Part shown: one piece after another, positions 1-14,760 of the stretch
Layout of the letters: each line of letters begins with the position of its first letter
Numbering within the stretch: the stretch's first letter is position 1
Origin: Brachionus manjavacas
Taxonomy: Eukaryota; Rotifera; Eurotatoria; Ploima; Brachionidae
Direction of reading: 5' to 3'
Assembly (NCBI GenBank): GCA_019054805.1
Contig: JAHQIY010000009.1
Span: 1 to 64,000, forward strand
DNA: 64,000 nt
Position numbers and translations under genes: made by a program
The notes under the pieces: model-generated
Databases searched by the model: none
What the model was told of the DNA's origin: nothing
The model's input: the letters and a program-made list of their open reading frames with translations, nothing else

Positions 1-2270
1 AACCGAATATACCACTAGATAGATCTTGTAATTTTCTTGCCTTTGGCTTTTCCAGATCAAAAAAAGCTCAAAGATTCGAAAAGTTATGCACATGGGAAAC
101 TTGCAAGTGATCACCAGTCACTTAGTTTTCAGGTCACTGCAGAATGGTCAATTTTCTAGCTACGATAATGATTAATAGCTCAAATTCAAGAGCGCAAAAA
201 GTTCTACATGATACAATTTACAGAAGTCAAAAAATATAAAAGGACACGAAATTAGGCGACTTTGAAAAAGAGCAAAAAACCGATTTTTTGGCATTTTTCA
301 GATAGGTTTTTTGCAATAATTTTTCGAATTATGCCAAACCGAAGTTACCACTAAAAAGATCTTGAAATTTTCTTGCCTTTGGCTTTTACAGATCAAAAAA
401 AGGTCAAAGATTCGAAAAGTTATGCACATGGGAAACTTACATGTGACCACCAGTCACTTGGATTTCAAGTCACTGCAGAATGGTCAATTTAAGCTACGAT
501 AATGATCAATGGCTCAAATTTATGAGCGCAAAAAGTTCTACATGATACTATTTACAGAAGTCGAGAAAATTAAAAGGACACGAAATTAGGCGACTCTGAA
601 AAAGAGCAAAAAACCCATTTTTTGGCATTTTCAGATAGGTTTTTTGCAATGAAATTTTCGAATTATGCAAAACCGAAGATACCACTAGATAGATCTTGAA
701 ATTTTCTTGCCTTTGGCTTTTACAGATCAAAAAAAGGTCAAAGATTCGAAAAGTTATGCACATGGGAAACTTGCAAGTGACCACCAGTCACTTGGATTTC
801 AAGTCACTGCAGAATGGTCAATTTTTTAGCTACGATAATGATTAATAGCTCAAATTCAAGAGCGCAAAAAGTTCTACATGATACAATTTACAGAAGTCAA
901 AAAAATTAAAAGGACACGAAATTAGGCGACTCTGAAAAAGAGCAAAAAACCCATTTTTTGGCATTTTCAGATAGGTTTTTTGCAATGAAATTTTCGAATT
1001 ATGCAAAACCGAAGATACCACTAGATAGATCTTGAAATTTTCTTGCCTTTGGCTTTTACAGATCAAAAAAAGGTCAAAGATTCGAAAAGTTATGCTCATG
1101 GGAAACTTACATGTGACCACCAGTCACTTGGATTTCAAGTCACTGCAGAATGGTCAATTTAAGCTACGATAATGATTAATAGCTCAAATTCAAGAGCGCA
1201 AAAAGTTCTACATGATACTATTTACAGAAGTCGAGAAAATTAAAAGGACACGAAATTAGGCGACTCTGAAAAAGAGCAAAAAACCCATTTTTTGGAATTT
1301 TTCAGATAGGTTTTTTGCAATGAAATTTTCGAATTATGCAAAACCGAAGTTACCACTAAAAAGATCTTGAAATTTTCTTGCCTTTGGCTTTTACAGATCA
1401 AAAAAAGGTCAAAGATTCGAAAAGTTATGCACATGGGAAACTTACATGTGACCACCAGTCACTTGGATTTCAAGTCACTGCAGAATGGTCAATTTTTAAG
1501 CTACGATAATGATTAATAGCTCAAATTCAAGAGCGCAAAAAGTTCTACATGATACAATTTACAGAAGTCGAAAAAATTAAAAGGACACGAAATTAGGCGA
1601 CTCTGAAAAAGAGCAAAAACCCATTTTTTTGCATTTTTCAGAAAGGTTTTTTGCAATAATTTTTCGAATTATGGAAAACCGAAGTTACCACTAGATAGAT
1701 CTTGAAATTTTCTTGCCTTTGGCTTTTACAGATCAAAAAAAGGTCAAAGATTCGAAAAGTTATGCACATGGGAAACTTACATGTGACCACCAGTCACTTG
1801 GATTTCAAGTCACTGCAGAATGGTCAATTTTTAAGCTACGATAATGATTAATAGCTCAAATTCAAGAGCGCAAAAAGTTCTACATGATACAATTTACAGA
1901 AGTCAAAAAAGTAAAATAACACGAAATTAGGCGACTCTGAAAAAGAGCAAAAAACCCATTTTTGGCATTTTTCAGATAGGTTTTTTGCAATGAAATTTTC
2001 GAATTATGCAAAACAGAAGTTATCACTAGATAGATCTTGAAATTTTCTTGCCTTTGGCTTTTACAGATCAAAAAAAGGTCAAAGATTCGAAAAGTTATGC
2101 ACATGGGAAACTTACATGTGACCACCAGTCACTTGGATTTCAAGTCACTGCAGAATGGTCAATTTTTAAGCTACGATAATGATTAATAGCTCAAATTCAA
2201 GAACGCAAAAAGTTCTACATGATACAATTTACAGAAGTCAAAAAAATTAAAAAAACACGAAATTAGGCGA
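1..2270. repeat. Left end zone of the satellite, divergent monomers
   Basis: Monomers here are more varied than in the centre. They carry markers rare elsewhere: CGACTCTGAAAAAG (595-1940) instead of CGACTTTG, TACCACTAAAAAGATC (about 346 and 1350), GATACTATTTACAGAAGTCGAG, and TGGCTCAAATTTATGAG near 512. The same markers reappear in the last 3 kb of the array. The first partial monomer (TTGTAATTTTC with CTTTTCCAGATC) instead matches the monomer near 15.79 kb. Confidence 0.8.
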
Positions 2271-5200
2271 CTTTGAAAAAGAGCAAAAAACCCATTTTTT
2301 GGCATTTTTCAGATAGGTTTTTTGCAATGAATTTTTCGAATTATGCAAAACCGAATATACCACTAGATAGATCTTGAAATTTTCTTGCCTTTGGCTTTTA
2401 CAGATCAAAAAAGGTCAAAGATTCGAAAAGTTATGCACATGGGAAACTTACATGTGACCACCAGTCACTTGGATTTCAAGTCACTGCAGAATGGTCAATT
2501 TTTAAGCTACGATAATGATTAATAGCTCAAATTCAAGAGCGCAAAAAGTTCTACATGATACAATTTACAGAAGTCAAAAAAATTAAAAGGACACGAAATT
2601 AGGCGACTTTGAAAAAGAGCAAAAAACCCATTTTTTGGCATTTTTCAGATAGGTTTTTTGCAATGAATTTTTCGAATTATGCTAAACCGAAATTACCACT
2701 AGATAGAACTTGAAAATTTCTAGCCTTTGGCTTTTACAGATCGAAAAAGGTCAAAGATTCGAAAAGTTATGCACATGGGAAACTTACATGTGACCACCAG
2801 TCACTTGGATTTCAAGTCACTGCAGAATGGTCAATTTTTAAGCTACGATAATGATTAATAGCTCAAATTCAAGAGCGCAAAAAGTTCTACATGATACAAT
2901 TTACAGAAGTCAAAAAAGTTAAAAGGACACGAAATTAGGCGACTTTGAAAAAGAGCAAAAACCGATTTTTTGGCATTTTTCAGATAGGTTTTTGCAATGA
3001 ATTTTTCGAATTATTCAAAACCGAATATACCACTAGATAGATCTTGAAATTTTCTTGCCTTTGGATATTTCAGATCGAAAAAAAATCAAAGATTCGAAAA
3101 GTTATGCACATGGGAAATTTGCAAGTGACCACCAGTCACTTGGATTTCAAGTCACTGCAGAATGGTCAATTTTTAAGCTACGATAATGATTAATGGCACA
3201 AATTCATGAACGCAAAAAGTTCTACATGATAAAATTTACAGAAGTCAAAAAAGTTAAAAGGACACGAAATTAGGCGACTTTGAAAAAGAGCAAAAAACCG
3301 ATTTTTTGGCATTTTTCAGATAGGTTTTTTGCAATGAATTTTTCGAATTATGCAAAACCGAATATACCACTAGATAGATCTTGAAATTTTCTTGCCTTTG
3401 GCGTTTACAGATCAAAAAAAGCTCAAAGATTCGAAAAGTTATGCACATGGGAAACTTGCATGTGATCACCAGTCACTTGGATTTCAAGTCACTGCAGAAT
3501 GGTCAATTTTTAAGCTACGATAATGATTAATAGCTCAAATTCAAGAGCGCAAAAAGTTCTACATGATACAATTTACAGAAGTCCAAAAAGTAAAAAGGAC
3601 AAGAAATTAGGCGACTTTGAAAAAGAGCAAAAAACCCATTTTTTGGCATTTTTCAGATAGGTTTTGCAATGAATTTTTCGAATTATGCAAAACCGAATAT
3701 ACCACTAGATAGATCTTGAAATTTTCTTGCCTTTGGCTTTTTCAGATCAAAAAAAGGTCAAAGATTCGAAAAGTTATGCACATGGGAAACTTACATGTGA
3801 CCACCAGTCACTTGGATTTCAAGTCACTGCAGAATGGTCAATTTTTAAGCTACGATAATGATTAATAGCTCAAATTCAAGAGCGCAAAAAGTTCTACATG
3901 ATACAATTTACAGAAGTCAAAAAAGTTAAAAGGACAAGATTTTAGGCGACTTCGAAAAAGAGCAAAAAACCGATTTTTTGGCATTTTTCAGATAGGTTTT
4001 TTGCAATGAATTTTTCGAATTATGCAAAACCGAATATACCACTAGATAGATCTTGAAATTTTCTTGCCTTTGGCTTTTACAGATCAAAAAAAGCTCAAAG
4101 ATTCGAAAAGTTATGCACATGGGAAACTTACATGTGACCACCAGTCACTTGGATTTCAAGTCACTGCAGAATGGTCAATTTTTAAGCTACGAAAATGATT
4201 AATAGCTCAAATTCAAGAGCGCAAAAAGTTCTACATGATACAATTTACAGAAGTAAAAAAGTAAAAAGGACAAGATTTTAGGCGACTTCGAAAAAGAGCA
4301 AAAAACCCATTTTTTGGCATTTTTCAGATAGGTTTTTTGCAATGAATTTTTCGAATTATGCAAAACCGAATATACCACTAGATAGATCTTGAAATTTTCT
4401 TGCCTTTGGCTTTTTCAGATCGAAAAAAGGTCAAAGATTCGAAAAGTTATGCACATGGGAAACTTACATGTGACCACCAGTCACTTGGATTTCAAGTCAC
4501 TGCAGAATGGTCAATTTTTAAGCTACGATAATGATTAATAGCTCAAATTCAAGAGCGCAAAAAGTTCTACATGATACAATTTACAGAAGTCAAAAAAATT
4601 AAAAAAACACGAAATTAGGCGACTTTGAAAAAGAGCAAAAAACCCATTTTATGCCATTTTTCAGATAGGTTTTTTGCAATGAATTTTTCGAATTATGCAT
4701 AACCGAATATACCACTAGATAGATCTTGAAATTTTCTTGCCTTCGGCTTTTCAGATCGAAAAAAGGTCAAAGATTCGAAAAGTTATGCACATGGGAAACT
4801 TACATGTGACCACCAGTCACTTGGATTTCAAGTCACTGCAGAATGGTCAATTTTTAAGCTACGATAATGATTAATAGCTCAAATTCAAGAGCGCAAAAAG
4901 TTCTACATGATACAATTTACAGAAGTCAAAAAAGTTAAAAGGACACGAAATTAGGCGACTTTGAAAAAGAGCAAAAACCGATTTTTTGGCATTTTTCAGA
5001 TAGGTTTTTTGCAATGAATTTTTCGAATTATGCAAAACCGAATATACCACTAGATAGATCTTGAAATTTTCTTGCCTTTGGCTTTTTCAGATCGAAAAAA
5101 GGTCAAAGATTCGAAAAGTTATGCACATGGGAAACTTACATGTGACCACCAGTCACTTGGATTTCAAGTCACTGCAGAATGGTCAATTTTTAAGCTACGA

Positions 5201-5639
5201 TAATGATTAATAGCTCAAATTCAAGAGCGCAAAAAGTTCTACATGATACAATTTACAGAAGTCAAAAAAGTTAAAAGGACACGAAATTAGGCGACTTTGA
5301 AAAAGAGCAACAACCGATTTTTTGGCATTTTTCAGATAGGTTTTTTGCAATGAATTTTTCGAATTATGCAAAACCGAATATACCACTAGATAGATCTTGA
5401 AATTTTCTTGCCTTTGGCTTTTTCAGATCGAAAAAAGGTCAAAGATTCGAAAAGTTATGCACATGGGAAACTTACATGTGACCACCAGTCACTTGGATTT
5501 CAAGTCACTGCAGAATGGTCAATTTTTAAGCTACGATAATGATTAATAGCTCAAATTCAAGAGCGCAAAAAGTTCTACATGATACAATTTACAGAAGTCA
5601 AAAAAGTTAAAAGGACACGAAATTAGGCGACTTTGAAAA

Positions 5640-8600
5640 AGAGCAATAACCCATATTTTGGCATTTTTCAGATAGGTTTTTTGCAATGAATTTTTCGATT
5701 TATGCAAAACCGAATATACCACTAGATAGATCTTGAAATTTTCTTGCCTTTGGCTTTTTCAGATCGAAAAAGGTCAAAGATTCGAAAAGTTATGCACATG
5801 GGAAACTTACATGTGACCACCAGTCACTTGGATTTCAAGTCACTGCAGAATGGTCAATTTTTAAGCTACGATAATGATTAATAGCTCAAATTCAAGAGCG
5901 CAAAAAGTTCTACATGATACAATTTACAGAAGTAAAAAAGTAAAAAGGACACGAAATTAGGCGACTTTGAAAAAGAGCTAAAAACCCATATTTTGGCATT
6001 TTTCAGATAGGTTTTTTGCAATGAATTTTTCGAATTATGCAAAACCGAATATACCACTAGATAGATCTTGAAATTTTCTTGCCTTTGGCTTTTTCAGATC
6101 GAAAAAAGGTCAAAGATTCGAAAAGTTATGCACATGGGAAACTTACATGTGACCACCAGTCACTTGGATTTCAAGTCACTGCAGAATGGTCAATTTTTAA
6201 GCTACGATAATGATTAATAGCTCAAATTCAAGAGCGCAAAAAGTTCTACATGATACAATTTACAGAAGTCAAAAAAGTTAAAAGGACACGAAATTAGGCG
6301 ACTTTGAAAAAGAGCTAAAAACCCATATTTTGGCATTTTTCAGATAGGTTTTTTGCAATGAATTTTTCGAATTATGCAAAACCGAATATACCACTAGATA
6401 GATCTTGAAATTTTCTTGCCTTTGGCTTTTTCAGATCGAAAAAAGGTCAAAGATTCGAAAAGTTATGCACATGGGAAACTTACATGTGACCACCAGTCAC
6501 TTGGATTTCAAGTCACTGCAGAATGGTCAATTTTTAAGCTACGATAATGATTAATAGCTCAAATTCAAGAGCGCAAAAAGTTCTACATGATACAATTTAC
6601 AGAAGTCAAAAAAGTTAAAAGGACACGAAATTAGGCGACTTTGAAAAAGAGCAATAACCCATATTTTGGCATTTTTCAGATAGGTTTTTTGCAATGAATT
6701 TTTCGATTTATGCAAAACCGAATATACCACTAGATAGATCTTGAAATTTTCTTGCCTTTGGCTTTTTCAGATCGAAAAAGGTCAAAGATTCGAAAAGTTA
6801 TGCACATGGGAAACTTACATGTGACCACCAGTCACTTGGATTTCAAGTCACTGCAGAATGGTCAATTTTTAAGCTACGATAATGATTAATAGCTCAAATT
6901 CAAGAGCGCAAAAAGTTCTACATGATACAATTTACAGAAGTCAAAAAAGTTAAAAGGACACGAAATTAGGCGACTTTGAAAAAGAGCTAAATACCCATAT
7001 TTTGGCATTTTTCAGATAGGTTTTTTGCAATGAATTTTTCGAATTATGCAAAACCGAATATACCACTAGATAGATCTTGAAATTTTCTTGCCTTTGGCTT
7101 TTTCAGATCGAAAAAAGGTCAAAGATTCGAAAAGTTATGCACATGGGAAACTTACATGTGACCACCAGTCACTTGGATTTCAAGTCACTGCAGAATGGTC
7201 AATTTTTAAGCTACGATAATGATTAATAGCTCAAATTCAAGAGCGCAAAAAGTTCTACATGATACAATTTACAGAAGTCAAAAAAGTTAAAAGGACACGA
7301 AATTAGGCGACTTTGAAAAAGAGCTAAAAACCCATATTTTGGCATTTTTCAGATAGGTTTTTTGCAATGAATTTTTCGAATTATGCAAAACCGAATATAC
7401 CACTAGATAGATCTTGAAATTTTCTTGCCTTTGGCTTTTTCAGATCGAAAAAAGGTCAAAGATTCGAAAAGTTATGCACATGGGAAACTTACATGTGACC
7501 ACCAGTCACTTGGATTTCAAGTCACTGCAGAATGGTCAATTTTTAAGCTACGATAATGATTAATAGCTCAAATTCAAGAGCGCAAAAAGTTCTACATGAT
7601 ACAATTTACAGAAGTCAAAAAAGTTAAAAGGACACGAAATTAGGCGACTTTGAAAAAGAGCTAAAAACCCATATTTTGGCATTTTTCAGATAGGTTTTTT
7701 GCAATGAATTTTTCGAATTATGCAAAACCGAATATACCACTAGATAGATCTTGAAATTTTCTTGCCTTTGGCTTTTTCAGATCGAAAAAAGGTCAAAGAT
7801 TCGAAAAGTTATGCACATGGGAAACTTACATGTGACCACCAGTCACTTGGATTTCAAGTCACTGCAGAATGGTCAATTTTTAAGCTACGATAATGATTAA
7901 TAGCTCAAATTCAAGAGCGCAAAAAGTTCTACATGATACAATTTACAGAAGTCAAAAAAGTTAAAAGCACACGAAATTAGGCGACTTTGAAAAAGAGCAA
8001 TAACCCATATTTTGGCATTTTTCAGATAGGTTTTTTGCAATGAATTTTTCGAATAATGCAAAACCGAATATACCACTAGATAGATCTTGAAATTTTCTTG
8101 CCTTTGGCTTTTTCAGATCGAAAAAAGGTCAAAGATTCGAAAAGTTATGCACATGGGAAACTTACATGTGACCACCAGTCACTTGGATTTCAAGTCACTG
8201 CAGAATGGTCAATTTTTAAGCTACGATAATGATTAATAGCTCAAATTCAAGAGCGCAAAAAGTTCTACATGATACAATTTACAGAAGTCAAAAAAGTTAA
8301 AAGGACACGAAATTAGGCGACTTTGAAAAAGAGCTAAAAACCCATATTTTGGCATTTTTCAGATAGGTTTTTTGCAATGAATTTTTCGAATTATGCAAAA
8401 CCGAATATACCACTAGATAGATCTTGAAATTTTCTTGCCTTTGGCTTTTTCAGATCGAAAAAAGGTCAAAGATTCGAAAAGTTATGCACATGGGAAACTT
8501 ACATGTGACCACCAGTCACTTGGATTTCAAGTCACTGCAGAATGGTCAATTTTTAAGCTACGATAATGATTAATAGCTCAAATTCAAGAGCGCAAAAAGT

Positions 8601-11600
8601 TCTACATGATACAATTTACAGAAGTCAAAAAAGTTAAAATAACACGAAATTAGGCGACCTTGAAAAAGAGCAAAAACCCATATTTTGGCATTTTTCAGAT
8701 AGGTTTTTTGCAATGAATTTTTCGAATTATGCAAAACCGAATATACCACTAGATAGATCTTGAAATTTTCTTGCCTTTGGCTTTTTCAGATCGAAAAAAG
8801 GTCAAAGATTCGAAAAGTTATGCACATGGGAAACTTACATGTGACCACCAGTCACTTGGATTTCAAGTCACTGCAGAATGGTCAATTTTTAAGCTACGAT
8901 AATGATTAATAGCTCAAATTCAAGAGCGCAAAAAGTTCTACATGATACAATTTACAGAAGTCAAAAAAGTTAAAAGGACACGAAATTAGGCGACTTTGAA
9001 AAAGAGCAAAAACCCATATTTTGGCATTTTTCAGATAGGTTTTTTGCAATGAATTTTTCGAATTATGCAAAACCGAATATACCACTAGATAGATCTTGAA
9101 ATTTTCTTGCCTTTGGCTTTTTCAGATCGAAAAAAGGTCAAAGATTCGAAAAGTTATGCACATGGGAAACTTACATGTGACCACCAGTCACTTGGATTTC
9201 AAGTCACTGCAGAATGGTCAATTTTTAAGCTACGATAATGATTAATAGCTCAAATTCAAGAGCGCAAAAAGTTCTACATGATACAATTTACAGAAGTCAA
9301 AAAAGTTAAAAGGACACGAAATTAGGCGACCTTGAAAAAGAGCATAAACCCATATTTTGGCATTTTTCAGATAGGTTTTTTGCAATGAATTTTTCGAATT
9401 ATGCAAAACCGAATATACCACTAGATAGATCTTGAAATTTTCTTGCCTTTGGCTTTTTCAGATCGAAAAAAGGTCAAAGATTCGAAAAGTTATGCACATG
9501 GGAAACTTACATGTGACCACCAGTCACTTGGATTTCAAGTCACTGCAGAATGGTCAATTTTTAAGCTACGATAATGATTAATAGCTCAAATTCAAGAGCG
9601 CAAAAAGTTCTACATGATACAATTTACAGAAGTCAAAAAAGTTAAAAGGACACGAAATTAGGCGACTTTGAAAAAGAGCTAAAAACCCATATTTTGGCAT
9701 TTTTCAGATAGGTTTTTTGCAATGAATTTTTCGAATTATGCAAAACCGAATATACCACTAGATAGATCTTGAAATTTTCTTGCCTTTGGCTTTTTCAGAT
9801 CGAAAAAAGGTCAAAGATTCGAAAAGTTATGCACATGGGAAACTTACATGTGACCACCAGTCACTTGGATTTCAAGTCACTGCAGAATGGTCAATTTTTA
9901 AGCTACGATAATGATTAATAGCTCAAATTCAAGAGCGCAAAAAGTTCTACATGATACAATTTACAGAAGTCAAAAAAGTTAAAAGGACACGAAATTAGGT
10001 GACTTTGAAATAGAGCAATAACCCATATTTTGGCATTTTTCAGATAGGTTTTTTGCAATGAATTTTTCGAATTATGCAAAACCGAATATACCACTAGATA
10101 GATCTTGAAATTTTCTTGCCTTTGGCTTTTTCAGATCGAAAAAAGGTCAAAGATTCGAAAAGTTATGCACATGGGAAACTTACATGTGACCACCAGTCAC
10201 TTGGATTTCAAGTCACTGCAGAATGGTCAATTTTTAAGCTACGATAATGATTAATAGCTCAAATTCAAGAGCGCAAAAAGTTCTACATGATACAATTTAC
10301 AGAAGTCAAAAAAGTTAAAAGGACACGAAATTAGGTGACTTTGAAAAAGAGCTAAAAACCCATATTTTGGCATTTTTCAGATAGGTTTTTTGCAATGAAT
10401 TTTTCGAATTATGCAAAACCGAATATACCACTAGATAGATCTTGAAATTTTCTTGCCTTTGGCTTTTTCAGATCGAAAAAAGGTCAAAGATTCGAAAAGT
10501 TATGCACATGGGAAACTTACATGTGACCACCAGTCACTTGGATTTCAAGTCACTGCAGAATGGTCAATTTTTAAGCTACGATAATGATTAATAGCTCAAA
10601 TTCAAGAGCGCAAAAAGTTCTACATGATACAATTTACAGAAGTCAAAAAAGTTAAAAGGACACGAAATTAGGCGACTTTGAAAAAGAGCAAAAACCCATT
10701 TTTTGGCATTTTTCAGATAGGTTTTTTGCAATGAATTTTTCGAATTATGCAAAACCGAATATACCACTAGATAGATCTTGAAATTTTCTTGCCTTTGGCT
10801 TTTTCAGATCGAAAAAAGGTCAAAGATTCGAAAAGTTATGCACATGGGAAACTTACATGTGACCACCAGTCACTTGGATTTCAAGTCACTGCAGAATGGT
10901 CAATTTTTAAGCTACGATAATGATTAATAGCTCAAATTCAAGAACACAAAAAGTTCTACATGATACAATTTACAGAACTCAAAAAAGTTAAAAGGACACG
11001 AAATTAGGTGACTTTGAAAAAGAGCTAAAAACCCATATTTTGGCATTTTTCAAATAAGTTTTTTGCAATAAATTTTTCGAATTATGCAAAACCGAATATA
11101 CCACTAGATAGATCTTGAAATTTTCTTGCCTTTGGCTTTTTCAGATCGAAAAAAGGTCAAAGATTCGAAAAGTTATGCACATGGGAAACTTACATGTGAC
11201 CACCAGTCACTTGGATTTCAAGTCACTGCAGAATGGTCAATTTTTAAGCTACGATAATGATTAATAGCTCAAATTCAAGAGCGCAAAAAGTTCTACATGA
11301 TACAATTTACAGAAGTCAAAAAAGTTAAAAGGACACGAAATTAGGCGACTTTGAAAAAGAGCAATAACCCATATTTTGGCATTTTTCAGATAGGTTTTTT
11401 GCAATGAATTTTTCGATTTATGCAAAACCGAATATACCACTAGATAGATCTTGAAATTTTCTTGCCTTTGGCTTTTTCAGATCGAAAAAGGTCAAAGATT
11501 CGAAAAGTTATGCACATGGGAAACTTACATGTGACCACCAGTCACTTGGATTTCAAGTCACTGCAGAATGGTCAATTTTTAAGCTACGATAATGATTAAT

Positions 11601-14600
11601 AGCTCAAATTCAAGAACGCAAAAAGTTCTACATGATACAATTTACAGAAGTCAAAAAAGTTAAAAGGACACGAAATTAGGCGACTTTGAAAAAGAGCAAT
11701 AAACCATATTTTGGCATTTTTCAGATAGGTTTTTTGCAATGAATTTTTCGATTTATGCAAAACCGAATATACCACTAGATAGATCTTGAAATTTTCTTGC
11801 CTTTGGCTTTTTCAGATCGAAAAAAGGTCAAAGATTCGAAAAGTTATGCACATGGGAAACTTACATGTGACCACCAGTCACTTGGATTTCAAGTCACTGC
11901 AGAATGGTCAATTTTTAAGCTACGATAATGATTAATAGCTCAAATTCAAGAGCGCAAAAAGTTCTACATGATACAATTTACAGAAGTCAAAAAAGTTAAA
12001 AGGACACGAAATTAGGCGACTTTGAAAAAGAGCTAAATACCCATATTTTGGCATTTTTCAGATAGGTTTTTTGCAATGAATTTTTCGAATTATGCAAAAC
12101 CGAATATACCACTAGATAGATCTTGAAATTTTCTTGCCTTTGGCTTTTTCAGATCGAAAAAAGGTCAAAGATTCGAAAAGTTATGCACATGGGAAACTTA
12201 CATGTGACCACCAGTCACTTGGATTTCAAGTCACTGCAGAATGGTCAATTTTTAAGCTACGATAATGATTAATAGCTCAAATTCAAGAGCGCAAAAAGTT
12301 CTACATGATACAATTTACAGAAGTCAAAAAAGTTAAAAGGACACGAAATTAGGCGACTTTGAAAAAGAGCAAAAACCCATTTTTTGGCATTTTTCAGATA
12401 GGTTTTTTGCAATGAATTTTTCGAATTATGCAAAACCGAATATACCACTAGATAGATCTTGAAATTTTCTTGCCTTTGGCTTTTTCAGATCGAAAAAAGG
12501 TCAAAGATTCGAAAAGTTATGCACATGGGAAACTTACATGTGACCACCAGTCACTTGGATTTCAAGTCACTGCAGAATGGTCAATTTTTAAGCTACGATA
12601 ATGATTAATAGCTCAAATTCAAGAGCGCAAAAAGTTCTACATGATACAATTTACAGAAGTCAAAAAAGTTAAAAGGACACGAAATTAGGCGACTTTGAAA
12701 AAGAGCAAAAACCCATATTTTGTCATTTTTCAGATATGTTTTTTGCAATTAATTTTTCGAATTATGCAAAACCGAATATACCACTAGATAGATCTTGAAA
12801 TTTTCTTGCCTTTGGCTTTTACAGATCGAAAAAGGTCAAAGATTCGAAAAGTTATGCACATGGGAAACTTACATGTGACCACCAGTCACTTGGATTTCAA
12901 GTCACTGCAGAATGGTCAATTTTTAAGCTACGATAATGATTAATAGCTCAAATTCAAGAGCGCAAAAAGTTCTACATGATACAATTTACAGAAGTCAAAA
13001 AAGTTAAAAGGACACGAAATTAGGTGACTTTGAAAAAGAGCTAAAAACCCATTTTTTTGGCATTTTTCAGATAGGTTTTTTGCAATGAATTTTTCGAATT
13101 ATGCAAAACCGAATATACCACTAGATAGATCTTGAAATTTTCTTGCCTTTGGCTTTTTCAGATCGAAAAAAGGTCAAAGATTCGAAAAGTTATGCACATG
13201 GGAAACTTACATGTGACCACCAGTCACTTGGATTTCAAGTCACTGCAGAATGGTCAATTTTTAAGCTACGATAATGATTAATAGCTCAAATTCAAGAGCG
13301 CAAAAAGTTCTACATGATACAATTTACAGAAGTCAAAAAAGTTAAAAGGACACGAAATTAGGCGACTTTGAAAAAGAGCAAAAACCCATATTTTGGCATT
13401 TTTCAGATAGGTTTTTTGCAATGAATTTTTCGAATTATGCAAAACCGAATATACCACTAGATAGATCTTGAAATTTTCTTGCCTTTGGCTTTTTCAGATC
13501 AAAAAGGTCAAAGATTCGAAAAGTTATGCACATGGGAAACTTACATGTGACCACCAGTCACTTGGATTTCAAGTCACTGCAGAATGGTCAATTTTTAAGC
13601 TACGATAATGATTAATAGCTCAAATTCAAGAGCGCAAAAAGTTCTACATGATACAATTTACAGAAGTCAAAAAAGTTAAAAGGACACGAAATTAGGCGAC
13701 TTTGAAAAAGAACAAAAACCCATTTTTTGGCATTTTTCAGATAGGTTTTTTGCAATGAATTTTTCGAATTATGCAAAACCGAATATACCACTAGATAGAT
13801 CTTGAAATTTTCTTGCCTTTGGCTTTTTCAGATCGAAAAAAGGTCAAAGATTCGAAAAGTTATGCACATGGGAAACTTACATGTGACCACCAGTCACTTG
13901 GATTTCAAGTCACTGCAGAATGGTCAATTTTTAAGCTACGATAATGATTAATAGCTCAAATTCAAGAGCGCAAAAAGTTCTACATGATACAATTTACAGA
14001 AGTCAAAAAAGTTAAAAGGACACGAAATTAGGCGACTTTGAAAAAGAGCAAAAAACCGATTTTTTGGCATTTTTCAGATAGGTTTTTTGAAATGAATTTT
14101 TCGAATTATGCAAAACCGAATATACCACTAGATAGATCTTGAAATTTTCTTGCCTTTGGCTTTTTAAGATCGAAAAAAGGTCAAAGATTCGAAAAGTTAT
14201 GCACATGGGAAACTTACATGTGACCACCAGTCACTTGGATTTCAAGTCACTGCAGAATGGTCAATTTTTAAGCTACGATAATGATTAATAGCTCAAATTC
14301 AAGAGCGCAAAAAGTTCTACATGATACAATTTACAGAAGTCAAAAAAGTTAAAAGGACACGAAATTAGGCGACTTTGAAAAAGAGCAAAAACCCATATTT
14401 TGGCATTTTTCAGATAGGTTTTTTGCAATGAATTTTTCGAATTATGCAAAACCGAATATACCACTAGATAGATCTTGAAATTTTCTTGCCTTTGGCTTTT
14501 TCAGATCGAAAAAAGGTCAAAGATTCGAAAAGTTATGCACATGGGAAACTTACATGTGACCACCAGTCACTTGGATTTCAAGTCACTGCAGAATGGTCAA

Positions 14601-14760
14601 TTTTTAAGCTACGATAATGATTAATAGCTCAAATTCAAGAGCGCAAAAAGTTCTACATGATACAATTTACAGAAGTCAAAAAAGTTAAAAGGACACGAAA
14701 TTAGGCGACTTTGAAAAAGAGCATAAACCCATATTTTGGCATTTTTCAGATAGGTTTTTT
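5640..14760. repeat. Central satellite zone, CATATTTTGG subtype
   Basis: Most monomers in this zone carry CCCATATTTTGGC preceded by GAGCTAAAAA, GAGCAATAA or GAGCATAAA, with ACCGAATATACC downstream. Neighbouring monomers are close to identical over long runs. The marker pair GAGCAATAACCC plus TCGATTTATGC occurs at about 5.64, 6.65 and 11.36 kb. The first two are three monomers apart, which suggests a local three-monomer higher-order unit. Isolated members of the subtype occur at about 19.43 and 22.12 kb. Confidence 0.75.
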
